Source: Cruorifilaria tuberocauda (lineage: Eukaryota > Nematoda > Chromadorea > Rhabditida > Onchocercidae). Taken from it: a DNA stretch of 64,000 bases. The notes below the pieces were generated by a model. The model saw only the letters and a list, made by a program, of their open reading frames with translations, searched no databases and had not been told where the DNA came from. The first letter of the stretch is position 1; each line of letters opens with the position of its first letter. A program made the translations under genes and the position numbers. Shown here in pieces: positions 41,918 to 54,324 of this stretch. The DNA lies in assembly GCA_013365365.1 (NCBI GenBank), contig JABVXU010000169.1, positions 43,961 through 107,960 of the forward strand, read 5' to 3'.

Positions 41918-43612
41918 ACCTCTTCATTATAAAATTAGTCAAAAACAAAACATTATTAAAATTACCTGGGAAACGAAGAAGAGAGGGAGGATGGCCAACA
42001 TTGCAAGTGGTATTATTACTATGAAATAATATGCAAATCATTATAATAAGATAATTTTTGTGTACCGATCGATTTCCTTTGCATCCGCGACTGAAACGGG
42101 TCAGTATTATTACTAGTTATTGTTCCGGTTCACTGGCTGTATCTCTAATTCGAGAATTCTCTTCAGTAATTACTCAATGGTATCCCTTTGGTGCACAGTT
42201 CATGCGGTCGCTGGCTAAACTTAGTTCACATCACATTAAAAATAGCATAGATCTTTTCACATATCGTTGGGAGCCTATAAATAGGGGTTTGTTAAAGGGA
42301 GATAATCCTCTCAACAAGTTAGTTGCCGCTATCTACCGCTACCATGTTGTTATTTTTTAAACCTTCCGTGAACTTCAAATTCTTTAGTTAATCGCCTGAA
42401 CACTATCAAAATTAAGGATATTTGCGAAAAATATTCTTGGACCAGTTTCTGAATTAAATTGTTCGCTTAAGTAAAATAAGGAGATTTAAAAAATATAAGA
42501 ACAAGACTTCTTATACTTTTTCAATTATATTGAGCATAAAAGTATTTTGAAGTCTTGTCGATAAATTCTTTATTTCATTAAATATTTGGCATTTCAAGTA
42601 CTATTTCTGCAAAGAAATGATCAAATAATAACGACCAGAAAGTTCCTTCACCCATTCATAATAAATTTTTGAAAGCTATTTTAATCTACCAGTGATTCAA
42701 TTTGAGGTTCCTGCATAAAACTTATGGTGGGGAAAATGTGAAAAAAATTAGAAAGTCGTAAGGTCGTAAGCTCTTCGGAAAATATTAAGGTAAATGAAAT
42801 AGCACCAGTTGGTATAAAGGACACAAATGACGTAAATTGTACCTACTTAAATTTTATGTTCAAATAATGGGATGTGCCCTAATTTTTCACTGATAAGTAA
42901 GCATGTGTTACAGCATAAAGTAGAATGCAAAGTTATATTGAGCAAAATAACGTGTAAAAATGGATACTTTGAGTTTTGAAAAGTCAATTTCAAATATAAT
43001 TTCCAATGCATCACTGTTTAGAAAAAAATAAGATGATGTTATCGGACAGTGAAAAACCGTATTACTTTAGAGTTTTTTTAGCTACTGAAGCAAGTTTTCG
43101 ACGTGCCTATGATCATTTAAAATATTGCCATCAAGATATACCAATTTTTTGAATAAAATTTGGCTCATAATTATATATTGATGTTGATACTGCAGTTTCA
43201 TTCCCAGATCAGAAAACGTTCAAAAATAGGAACCAAAAATACGATGTCTCATTCTGCACTTAATGACTCATTTCCAAAAAACAATGACTAATCATATTTA
43301 TCCTTTTGGTTATAGAAGAGAAAACAAATTGCGTATTGTGTATTGTGCAGCTACACCGAATATAAAGTATGCTTATCTTTATACTTCAACTGAGATAGTG
43401 GACATCGATGATAGTTTTGCATATTTAACTACAACAGTACTATAGAAGACATATTCATAAAGAGAAAAAGATGTAAAAACAAAGAAGACAGCACATTTTG
43501 ATTCTTGCAACTTTAGAATGAAATTTAAAAAACTGGAAGTATTGGACATGACTACACATATCATGGTTCACACAATTACGTTAAAGGGTTAAAAAAATTG
43601 TATGTATAACTA

Positions 43613-43666
43613 AACTAAGAAAGAAGTAATTTTCTAAGCCAAATTAAGAAAGAACTAATTTTCTTA
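43613..43666. repeat. Imperfect direct repeat, about 30 bp unit
   Basis: CTAAGAAAGAAGTAATTTTC is repeated as TTAAGAAAGAACTAATTTTC about 30 bp later. Confidence 0.75.
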
Positions 43667-44311
43667 AAACATTACTTTGAACAAATAGTGAAAATTGCAA
43701 TATCCCAAATAATGAAAATTGAGCGAATGTGAAATTTTGAGATTTTCAAGTGAATCAACTTTAGCAAAAAAGTTTCTCCTTGTAGTCAGACTGAAATTTC
43801 CAATGTCTTTTTTTATGACTGAAATACCTCTTTCCGCGAGTAAAACATAAAAAAAAAATAAAAAATTATAGAAATTATTAGCATTCATTACTGCTTAAAT
43901 CATCAAAACACTCAATCACTTATGTTTTGCATTCTTTTAAAATATGTTTTATAATATTTTATACTATAATAATTGCAATTTAGTAAAATAAAGATTCTAA
44001 GTTATGAGGAAATATTTTCTGCCATTTTTTCACCTTTCTTTCACTATGTTTGTTGGTAAATCGGAATAAATAAGAAAAAGATTGGATAAAAGGATAAAAA
44101 GTGAGGAGTACCATTCAATCAAAATTTAATCAGATAGGTAATTTCTTCAGTGTTGCAGTTTTTCTAAGTAATACCATAAAAAATTGCGGCATTTTCATTA
44201 CATTCGATATGTTATGGATCATTAATAATACTTGAATGACTACTTTTTTATTGTATATTATATAGTCTTTAATGAAGAATATTTTCTTCAGAATTCTTAA
44301 GTTCCTTTCAG

Positions 44312-44544
44312 GAATCGATAATCATTCAGTATTTTTGAGCGAATTTAAAGGAAGACACGTGACGTGTTTTATCGACCTAAATGATATTTGTAGAATAACT
44401 GCGCTTAAGACTATTGGGAATGATGTATACTTGATGGAAAACCCTTCCTTGCAGTATACTGATTACAAATTTGGTCGCTATGTTCTACCTTATGATTTTA
44501 ACTTGATAAAAATGGTCACAATCGAAACTGAATCTTCAATTTAA
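44312..44544 (+). CDS. Candidate terminal exon, unknown protein
   Basis: The exon follows a strong acceptor (AGTTCCTTTCAG) and reads for 77 codons, including stop, in one frame (for example GRHVTCFIDLNDICRITALK, then a Tyr/Phe-rich tail ending TETESSI). Entry is in phase 1, the phase left open by the second exon of the secreted-protein gene at 38481, but the intron would be 5.8 kb. No domain is recognised. Confidence 0.3.
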
Positions 44545-45567
44545 GCATATGTTCGTGTGTTACTCCATTATCGAGGGGAAAGTTTTTGTTAACAAAAAGA
44601 AATAAGACAAAATTACACTGTGCTTCCCACTTCAAAGCAATTGATGCGTGTAATTTCTATTTCAGAACTCCGTTATATCACTTTACACTGAAATAAGACA
44701 GGATTCTGAATTTGTTCTAAAGTAAGCGCTTTTTAATGGATGCTACACTTTGAAACATATTTAAGGTAATTACAATAGTTAATAGGACATTAGGACATTT
44801 GTGGAATACATTTTTGCGTTTGATAAAGAAATATTTTATAAAGATCTGCAGCTTTTAGAGCAACTTTGCATACGTCAATGATTATTTTTAATATTTTTTA
44901 ACTGATCTTAAACAAATCATTTTGCTTCCATTACAAAATATTGAACTTTGCTAGTTCAAATGTTAGTATATTGAATCTTTTCAGAGGGTCTAGATTATTA
45001 AAAGTGAACTATAAACTTTCAAAACAATCGGTCAAAAATATATTATTATGCAAATAATGTGAAGAAGTTGAGAGTCCCCGCTACTAGATGAAATAAATAT
45101 GCAGTGAATAGAAATAATTAGCTATATAAAAATACCTAATTATGATGTCCTTAAAGGTAGCGTGATTCGGAATATCCGGAATGATCATTTATATCAATAT
45201 GAGAAGAATGTACACCGAAAGCAAACAGAAGATTGAGTGAATAGTTAGTATAAAAATAAAAAAACATGTTCTTTAAACATTATGAAATTGACAATTTTTG
45301 GTGTAATTAATTTCCATCTAATATGTTTAAGCTTTCAGGTGGCTTAAGCATTTTACTGGTAGAAAATCGATAATATTTTGGCTTTTTCATCTCAGAGAAA
45401 AACAATATTTTTAAAAAAATTTTTCGGCGATGAGCCATATTTTGCGCATAATTAAACATTGAAAAACATGATATTGTCGCATGATTTTACTGGAACTTAT
45501 ACTGCTTCCATTTAATTTTATGAACTCCGCAATGCGACTAATGTAGCTGCATCTGCTCTCTACACTC

Positions 45568-45888
45568 ATGCACAAATACATGACAACAGTTTGCACACTT
45601 GCCCTGAAATACACAATCAAAGCCAATGGTTTCATGAAAGTTACCTTCGTCGACTGTGTTGCACTGCTCTACCACCACAGCCACAGCAATCAGCTCACAA
45701 TATCGCAGAATATTGAGCTACTTAGTAGATTACTTGCTAAAATCGGCCATGAATTAAAAATTAATTTGCGGCAACAATATATCCTGAAAATATTACAATA
45801 TTTGGTAGAAGTACTAACTGAAGAAAAATTAGTTAGCCGTTTAAAATCAATGTCATTGGACGTCGGCAGAGTTAAAGAAATCGGATAA
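45568..45888 (+). CDS. Candidate exon, helical unknown protein
   Basis: A 106-codon frame. Its second half (about residues 46-106) has the regular hydrophobic spacing of amphipathic helices, including NIELLSRLLAKIGHELKI and ILQYLVEVLTEEKLVSRLKS. Possible acceptors lie within the first half (for example before 45696 or 45711), so the true exon may be shorter. No homologue comes to mind, and the link to other exons is unknown. Confidence 0.3.
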   Translation: MHKYMTTVCTLALKYTIKANGFMKVTFVDCVALLYHHSHSNQLTISQNIELLSRLLAKIGHELKINLRQQYILKILQYLVEVLTEEKLVSRLKSMSLDVGRVKEIG

Positions 45889-46742
45889 ATGACTTTTGTA
45901 AAGTCATTCTACTCTGTGACTAGCTGTATTACTTTTATTCCATATAAGTTGAATCTTCATGCCAGTTAGAGAGCACGGTGCTATTACTGCTGCTGCTATT
46001 GCTATTCATATTGCTGTGGGCAATGAAGCATAACAAACAACAACAGGTTGCTTGAGCTAATGCTTCCAAAATTCTATATTAAAGGTGGTGCAACAATGAA
46101 GTGAATGTAAAAAAGTACATTTGCCAGATACGAAAGCCTAGGGCATTGTTCTAATATATTTCACTTATGGTAATGTTGCCTTCTAGACCAACCTGTGCTA
46201 CTGCTGCTTCTGCAGATGCTACATGACTTGTTCACACCAAACAACTCAAGCGCAACAAATCGTTTTCCTCAACATTACTACCCAATATTGGCAAGCACAC
46301 TCACTAACATAGTATTATTTCTCTATAATACGTATTTTATCTATTTATAGCAAATAGAGAGTTGTTTTGAAGATTGAGAAAAGTTTTCATATCATACTGT
46401 GTGGTACCAGTCTTTCTTTTCATTAACAACAGCCATTAACGGTTTATGCATAACCCATTATGTCTGACAATGCTGTTAACTTCTTAAATTATTTATTTGA
46501 GAAAGCAGAAAAAACTCGTATAGATATTTGTTCAGTCCTAAAATACAGTAATGAAATTAGAATGATGAATGAATGCAGTCCAATGCAAACTTATAACACA
46601 GAAATTGACACGTGTATAGTAACGCAGCACACCTTGCTTTCTCCATGCTTTCTTCATTCATTATCCTTATATATATGTATTTATAGATATTATCTGGGTG
46701 GATGTGCATCTCCACCAATGAGTGCAAGCGAAAAGTTGATGG

Positions 46743-46751
46743 AATAATAAC

Positions 46752-46841
<90 letters not shown>
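46743..46841. repeat. (AAT)n microsatellite
   Basis: About 99 bp of almost pure ATA/AAT triplets, with a single C near the start. The poly-Ile frames over it are artefacts. Confidence 0.97.
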
Positions 46842-46842
<1 letters not shown>

Positions 46843-48771
46843 TTAATAGAAAGAGTGTTGTTGAAGAGAGGCAAACAGTTTAACTAAAACCCCTTTCAAT
46901 CCACAACAAATCTTTTTCAATTCCCTCAACCTCCGTTCCATCTGATACCCACTCTTTTGTTGGGCGGAGACATTCACAACAAGTGACGTCTTCATTATAT
47001 ATGGTCGCATACCGAACTACCGCCTCCGAACCCACGCCGTTAGGTTTTTTCAGAAGTTTCAGTTAAAATTTTGTTGAACTGACAGGACAGATAGCAAATG
47101 CATGTATGCATACATAAACAGTGAAGACAACAGCATATGAAATCCAGAATACTGATCACTGGGACCAGAAAAATTTTGCTGCTCGTCATCATAAACCATT
47201 CATGTGGAAAGTGATCCGTTCCTCCACAAAAAATCACTTACTCCATCATTTTTGGGTGCTCAGTTATGAGAATTCATGAGCAACAACACACTGAAAGATC
47301 TGTTTCTTTCGTATACTACGCAGCTGACAAAAATACTACGTTAAAATATTGGATTAAAAAGTTCAATCCAATTAGAAAACAAAGTTTTTTAATTTTGGAT
47401 ACAGTCATTTGGATGCCAGTTCTTTGATTTAATTATGTGAAAATTTTTTGAAATGATAATAGAAACCGTTTTAAAAAGTCCGCTTAGATGTAAATATTTA
47501 GTTACTGTAAGACTGGCAGTATTATGAAAAATAAAAGAACAACTGATGCAAAATTTTCTTGGTAACAACTTTTCTCTATAAACATAACATAAATTTTTCA
47601 TTTTCACGTGTCATATGATTCAGGAAAAATGGATCATAATCACAAAAAATAGTTTTAAAAAAAGTTAAATTAGCTTTCTTATTGAGAATTAGTGAAGATA
47701 AGCATTTTTGACATGAAAATTATTCGGTATAAACCAAAAGATTTTCAAATTTTTACATATATATGATATCTACATCAAATTATTTAATGGAATATTCATT
47801 GAATAAATGTGAACACACCATATATTATACCTGAGAAAAGTGACTCCATGTCCCACGAATATCGTGTTTGACTCTAAAAAACTGAGTTTTCACACAAAAC
47901 AAAAATCTTACATCCACAATTTTCTGGATTTTATACATGGTTCTATAGTTAGAGCTCGATATGCCGGAAGGTAACTCCGACAGGGCACAACAAAACAGAG
48001 TTGCTCGCGCATTCAAAAGGACGATTCATTGACAAAGTAAGACATTAATTGTCGTTTCGGGATTATATTTGATCATAGAAGCGTGTAAGCACGAACAATG
48101 CTGATGTACGCAGAAACGATCATCAGTCTTCAACAAATTGCCTTCTTCCATGTGTATTTTTATATCTTCCCTCAACGATACTTTAATGAGCTTCGCTTAA
48201 TCAGCTTGGAAGTTTGTCATCATCTATAATTATTCATTTTCACTTTTTTTAAAATCAGTTATTATTAATTAGTTGAAATTATTTAAAATTTTTTTAAAAT
48301 TAAAAAAAATTAATAGAATTAGTATTTTATTAATTCAAATTTAAAATAAATCAGTCATGGACAAAATGTTGTGAAAATTTATCTGATAAATATGAAAACT
48401 AGAGCAATTTCAAGAGTTAAAAACCAAACCACGATTTTTGTTTTCTTCAGTTAATTAAGTTAAAGTTTTTTATGCAAATTTTGTATAAAAACTTTAATTA
48501 CATAGTTCCATTTCGGGAATACCGTTACAGGTTCTAAATTTTCTCTAGTTTTAATTTAAATCTCAACTCATATGCTACTAACTACACATATTTTTTTCAT
48601 GTGTTAATTAGTTGACAATCTTCCGGATGATAGGCCTCTGACTTTGAAAAGCATTGCAACCGAATAAAAGAAACTTTTGCTTTGCATATTTTAATTATAA
48701 ATTCATTAGGCATTTTTCATAGGAATTAGTTCATTTCCGATTTAGCAATCCAACATTTTAACGACTCATAA

Positions 48772-49007
48772 ATGTTTTTATTGGTACCTTTGTACATAGA
48801 AGTCAGAGAAGCAGAGCGATACTACTGGCATTATCTTGGAAGTGACGCAGCTGGAAAAGAAGGAAATGAAATCAATTATCTTACGGCAGTCCAGAAATGT
48901 AATGATTGCGAAGGCCGAAGGTTACGGTAAGTGAAAATCGTCTGATTTCTGTCTTTCGTCGTTTCAGTGGCCAAGAAGTAACAAAGAGATTATTAATGCA
49001 ACCTTAG
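48772..49007 (+). CDS. Small two-exon protein, or the 3' end of a longer plus-strand gene
   Basis: Exon a ends at 48926 (TTACG followed by the strong donor GTAAGTG). A 41-bp intron ends in GTCGTTTCAG, and exon b runs 48968-49007 to TAG. The join is in phase and gives VREAERYYWHYLGSDAAGKE, then GNEINYLTAVQKCNDCEGRR, then LRGQEVTKRLLMQP. If translation starts at the ATG at 48772 the product is 64 aa. If the acceptor TTTGTACATAG before 48800 is used, these exons end a longer gene and enter in phase 1. Composition is clearly coding-like (charged, few Phe/Ile runs). The family is not recognised; the RR and KR sites would suit a processed peptide, but that is speculation. Confidence 0.5.
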
Positions 49008-51833
49008 AAGAAGGAGCCGAGCAAAGGAGGGAGTATTTTAAAGGAAGTCAATTAGTGGTTGGTTGATTAAAGCAATCCTTATTAGTGGCCGAATGTTCCG
49101 GTCTGATTTTCCTGTTCTCTACCATTACATCCTAGTCATCATAATCCTGTTTGTATAATTTATGCTTCAGTACACAATTCATGTTATTATGTATTGTACT
49201 GTTCATGAGCGGATTATTCATGTGCATGCGCTTACCATTATTCCATTATTTTCTTTGACGAATTTTAAATCAAATTAATCTAAATAAAGGCTTCAATGAA
49301 AACTGTTGAAACTATTTTCTAATTTATTCATTAATCAAAATAAACGGGAATATTTTATGCTTGGCCAAATTTTCATTAAAATAATGCCAAAACACTATAA
49401 TTAAGAATATTTAAATTTAAAAATTTAATACAGGCTTTGTATCGATTGAAATATAAATGAATTAATAATACCACGTAAAGCATGACTATAGTAATTTTAT
49501 GGCATTCATAAATCCGCCAAACAAGTAACTATTCCTCTTCGGTTTTTTGAAATCTTTATGAACTTGGATAGACAACGACTAATCAAAAATTACAACTTAG
49601 CCATATCACCACAGAAAATTGAAATTAGATTTAATTTAAAGACTTCATTCACAGCATGTGTTTTGGTAAATGAACTGTCAAATAGAAAATTAAAATTTAT
49701 TAAAACCGGGTTTGTTTCTCGCTTTAAAGCTGCGATTAAATGAGAAAATCACGTTTGGTCTTAGAACAAAATGGAGAGAGTATTTTATTAGTGTTATTAT
49801 ACCAACAAGAATCAGAATGAACGAATGTTTACCCAAAAATGAATTTGATCGTTACAGTTTTAATACGGTTTCTTGGAATAAAAAATTTTTATCATTATAA
49901 AACCTGATCCTTATGAGAAAAATGAAGGAAAAAAAAACCAAAATGAAAGATTTGATTAGAAGCAAAATATCAAGAAAGAATAGCAATCAATTTCAATTGA
50001 ATTTAACTGGTATTTCTTGTAAATTGAAGTATGTTCTAAAATATTTTATAAAACAACCGTATTGTCAGCTTTTGATTCATTCCTTATCGTTCTCCATAAC
50101 ATCTCGATGAAGGTTTGCAGCAAAAATTCACTCTTCCAGTATTGGAAAACTGGAATAGACGAAAGGCTCTGGTCGGGAATAGAGCTGATGGTGTGTTGGG
50201 AATAGCATTATTATTCCAACACATTTCATATGTACTACAGTATCCTTGAAAAGTGGCACTAAAAAATAAGATGCACGATGAAAAATAGACTCACAGAAAA
50301 AATTCATATTCACGCAATGGCCAATTTAATGCCTCAATGAATCCTTTACAAACTGTCTGATGCTCACGCAAAGAGGAATTGCAGTGCTGATTATTATGAA
50401 AATCATAACTGTCATCCACCGACCCTTCCCTTCCCCATTTCCAAAAATAGCTAAGATAGTTGCTTCTGTATAGATGCTTCTGTCTTGCCGAGCTATTGAT
50501 ACCGTAAAATGGAGATAACAGAGGTAGAAAACGTGAGGGACGAAGATAAGAAATTTCTGCTCCTTTGTGTATATGTCCGACGTACGAATTTATTTTTTAA
50601 GCGAAATGTGGATAATTTTTCTGTAATTTAATATTTGCTACAAAAGGATGCTTTAATTAGCATCTTTTCCACCACAGAGCGTTCATAATGTTATCTCCGC
50701 TCTTAATTCTTCCTTCTCTGTCGAGAGTGTCTATTACAGTTTGATTAATTTTATAATCAAAACCTTTCCTGCCTCCAAAATAAAAAGAAAATATCGTATT
50801 TCATGTCCATTAGTCCGTTATGAAAGTGTCGTAACTACACAATTAAGTGCTTTATACAGAAATTTAATATATATAGTGCTCGTAGATATGTCAGTGGATA
50901 TTGCTGAAGATCGAATAACTCCGAATTTGTTTATATGTTGCACATCAAATAATCAGAAACTGGCCACATCAAACTTCTAAATAAATCATTTAAATATGGG
51001 AATTTTAGAGTCTTTTGAAAAACAAGAAATAAGACGAAAAGATAGTAGCAAGAAAAAGAAATACAAAATCTACAGGATATGTTTGAAAAAAGTTCTTATA
51101 GCTGTTTTTTGCATATGTATAAGAAAAATTGAGAATGTTATAAAATGTTAATAAGCAAAATAATGAAGTTACCGCAATTACCGGAATTGCTCAGAACATC
51201 ACTGTAGCATTTTCACATTACTAAAACACAGTTACTCGTTGTTAAAGTTCTGTCCTATCTCTAAGGAGCTATTGATATCAGTCTCTAAGTGCTACTTACA
51301 TTGATCCTTATACTTCTTTGAAAATGATAGAATTGAATGATTGGCTAAAAAAGCTTTTTGAAATTATATATATAGTTTTCACCTATTTCATTTGATCCAT
51401 TTTTCCCCATCAAATTTACTCTCACATTTTGCGCTATTACTATACTCCTCAGTGCTTTGTTTCATATCCTGCAAACAGCTAAGCAAATCTTAAGCTTAGA
51501 AAATAATCAAATATAAAATAACTAAACAAGGGAATAAAAATACAACACATATGGAACTAAATTTCAGACTTTCTTGATATTAAACTGCGAATTGGACGAC
51601 AACGCATAGTTATGTTTTATTATTATTTTAAAAGGCTTAAAAGCTTTTTGGAATTTAATGCCTATGCAATATTATGTATTAATTAATAATACATTCGATC
51701 CCACTTTGTAATCAAGGTTTTAAAAGTCTTGTGAGTTCGACTGAGCACTCTTCTGTCAATTTGGAAAATATAATAGGATTCTCTTAGCAATATGATGATA
51801 ATCATTTCATAAAACTCATTGTGTAGGCTTCCG
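49008..51833. other. Intergenic, no supportable gene
   Basis: Three consecutive plus-strand frames at 49558-50110 sit in different phases and lack convincing splice sites. The first (IEIRFNLKTSFTACVLVNEL) is faintly like an MSP-type beta sandwich, but not enough to call. Nothing else stands out. Confidence 0.4.
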
Positions 51834-53837
51834 TTATTCCCATAATGGCGCTATTTGGTTTCGAACCTTCTGGCAGTCTTCAGAATTTTTAGAGTTGTTT
51901 TCTGGCATGTATAATTCGTGTAACATCTCCAGTTCCATAAGACAAGTGTGCAATAAATGCTTGTTATTAAGCATCAAATCCAAGGCCTGATATTATAAAA
52001 CAATTTTTATTGCAAGAAGTGTAGTATTTTTCGATTGTCTTATTTTTCGGTTTTCTTTAATCTCTGTAAATAGCTTATCATTTTCAATGACGTTAATGAA
52101 GAAACAAAATTACTCGACGAGCATAAAACGCGTCAACATCTATAATGGAACGGTGAAGAAAGAATGTTTGGTCTTGACGATCCTTTGCTTCCTTCAGTAA
52201 ATCTTCCAGCTGTTTCAAATTTGGCTTTTCTTGTTCAATCTCCTTATTTAGTTTTCCAGCGTTCGGGAATCTATTGTTTACACCCTATGAATTAATATTA
52301 GCTACGCAATTTTTGGAAACATTGATCATATGGGTGGCATATATGTCAAGGATCAATTTTTAATTTGCAAAATCTTAAACTAAAAAACATCTGCAAATTC
52401 TTAGATAAGAAATATAAAGATAAGAAATAAGATAGATTATTTTTTGGAACTACGGAAATCTTTATTTAACTCAAATAACAATTTGTGGGACGACATCAAC
52501 TATGAGAAGATGGGCATGTGAAAAAATTAAATTGATCCCAACCTATAGTTTTGCACATATTCGCATATAAATTATAGAGTTGGAATCTGATGTGATAATA
52601 TACATACTTTTTGAAAATAGAAGTCCTTCACCTGTCCGGCACTAATATCCTTAAAAATGGATTCGATATTTTCTTTCGGATAATCCCTCTCACATTGAAT
52701 TTGCATGGCATGGATTCGTTCACCGCAGTGCTTGATCGCTTCTGCCAAAGGATTCAGCCGTTGTTGAAGCTGACATCTTTTCGCGTGTACGGCATCCAAG
52801 TTGCGGAATTGCTAAAAGTTGTTTTCCAGAATGAAGTGCAATTGCCCAATGGCTGCAAAGAATATATTAGTGTATGCAAAAAGTGCGGTTCTCATTTTTA
52901 CTTCATTGCTATCAGTCAAATTAAAAACTCTCTGAATAAGTTAACTCATACCATTTGCTTTTCAATCACTCTGTTTAATCGCATTTGCATCCTATTTTTC
53001 TTCCTAATTAAGTCAATGCCACATTCGGTAAGCTTCTGGCATTCGATCAGTGCCTTAGATTTATAATAAACAATATTCGTCAATTCCTTCTGAATTTTCA
53101 ATTTTATCATTATTTTTAATAAATTTAACTGAAAACTTTCTATATTAATCTATTATTTTTCTTAATTTAACTCTGTAAAACTGTTTACAATCATTTTTTG
53201 GCGTAGTGACATTTGTGCGGAAGCATTTCCTTGAGTTGGAGCATTCAACTCAAAATGATCTTCGTTCATCAACTTTGTCTCCTAAACGAATAATCACTTT
53301 TTTCATTTTTTCGTTATCATATTCAAATTTTAGCTACTAAACAGAAGTTAGTTTTTGAAGTGAAATCACAATAGAGCACTGCTTCTTTTACTACGGAAAG
53401 TGATTCTCATCTTGCTATTCACCAATTCATCATCTAGTTAAGTGATTTCTCGAGGTATTTGTTTGAATTCATGAACTGATTTATTATTGTAAAGTTTTTT
53501 GATGCATTTAGCGTCATGCTGTATTTCAATGCTGCTCAATCCAAACCTATGAAAACTTCTTATGCTTGTATCCCTAAATGTACAATACCTAATAACAACA
53601 GAAATGTAATATACTTAATTTCAACCTCACAGTCATTTTCACAATCAATTTCTCTAGAATCATTTCAAAGTTCAACATGTTGAATTACAATACTGAAAAA
53701 TTATCATCAATCCTTTCCATTTTTTTGTTTAATTAATTGATCTTCACAAGAAATCAAGAAACACTGTAAAAATTTAAAAAGCTGACATCCGTTTTGTTAG
53801 TATCTGATTTTCCGATCTCTTCGTTTTCCATGTCTAC
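51834..53837 (-). CDS. Coiled-coil protein, unknown family (six-exon model, 267 aa)
   Basis: Exons in transcript order are 53837-53787 (ATG at 53831), 53281-53189, 53089-52952, 52811-52608, 52284-52114 and 51986-51834 (TAA). All internal introns are phase 0 and the coding sum is 804 nt. The acidic start, MENEEIGKSDTNKTD, leads into long helical segments such as YYKSKALIECQKLTECGIDL, KNRMQMRLNRVIEKQM and LNKEIEQEKPNLKQLEDLLK. The C-terminus contains LLHTCLMELEMLHELYMPEN and ends NQIAPLWE. Most acceptors and donors are good; the weak points are the first donor (GTCAGC) and the donor of the penultimate exon (GTAATT). The helical, Cys-poor character suggests an intracellular scaffold or complex subunit, but I cannot name it. 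Confidence 0.65.
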
Positions 53838-53943
53838 CTGCAAATTAATTTTTTTGCTTCACTATATTTATTCGAAAAGTGTTATCAGTATATTGAATAT
53901 GTGACGATAAACCGCTCATTCAAATAGAGTTCTATTTTAACAG

Positions 53944-54126
53944 TCACAAGGACATCATCTACTCCAAAATAAATCCCTTGAAAGAGCGGATTACTTGAAC
54001 CACACCAAGCTCAATCCGAAAACCATTCCATTCGTAAAAAACACAGGACAAACCGATGAAGCCCAAGCACGCGGGATCGCTTTAACGACAAATACTAACA
54101 TTTGCAATATTTTAGCCTTTAAATAG
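53944..54126 (+). CDS. Candidate terminal exon without upstream partner
   Basis: An acceptor (TCTATTTTAACAG) is followed by 60 open codons and TAG. The frame reads SQGHHLLQNKSLERADYLNH, then TKLNPKTIPFVKNTGQTDEA, then QARGIALTTNTNICNILAFK. The composition is much more protein-like than the surroundings. Upstream plus-strand exons would have to overlap the coiled-coil gene, so it may instead be a fragment of a decayed gene. Family unknown. Confidence 0.25.
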   Translation, partial: SQGHHLLQNKSLERADYLNHTKLNPKTIPFVKNTGQTDEAQARGIALTTNTNICNILAFK

Positions 54127-54324
54127 ATTTTTAAAATCTTCATAAACATTATGCAAATTGTAATAGAATACCAAGCGATGATTTTTGCGTATTATTTATG
54201 ATAAAATAGAATGAACAATTTAAATCATTTGGTATTATGCAGCTTAGAAACTGAAAAGATTGCAGCACAATTTTGACGCTCAACTAGGAATGTTAAAGGA
54301 AACAATTAGAGAAGAGTTTGACGC

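Larger units (their letters stand above)
38482..48771. other. Long intronic or intergenic region with scattered exon-like pieces
   Basis: No complete gene can be assembled. Coding-looking plus-strand pieces with plausible acceptors are 44312-44544, 45568-45888 and 46187-46311. The frames at 38495-38897, 40668-40868, 42058-42360 and 43263-43445 look like translated AT-rich DNA. If the secreted-protein gene at 37.7 kb is long, part of this is its introns. Confidence 0.35.

Noticed and set aside
46557..46887. Poly-isoleucine frames on both strands
   Set aside because: They are artefacts of the AAT microsatellite.
49558..50110. Three consecutive plus-strand frames faintly like an MSP domain
   Set aside because: The frames are in different phases, the resemblance covers only one beta-strand pattern, and no splice sites join them.
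51850..51870. TTCGAACC, a possible tRNA T-loop
   Set aside because: No acceptor stem, anticodon arm or D-loop can be placed around it, and it lies inside a coding exon on the minus strand.
52819..52866. Acceptor-like TTCTTTGCAG upstream of the coiled-coil exon at 52811
   Set aside because: Using it places an in-frame TAG directly before CAATTCCGC, or changes the frame of the helical segment.
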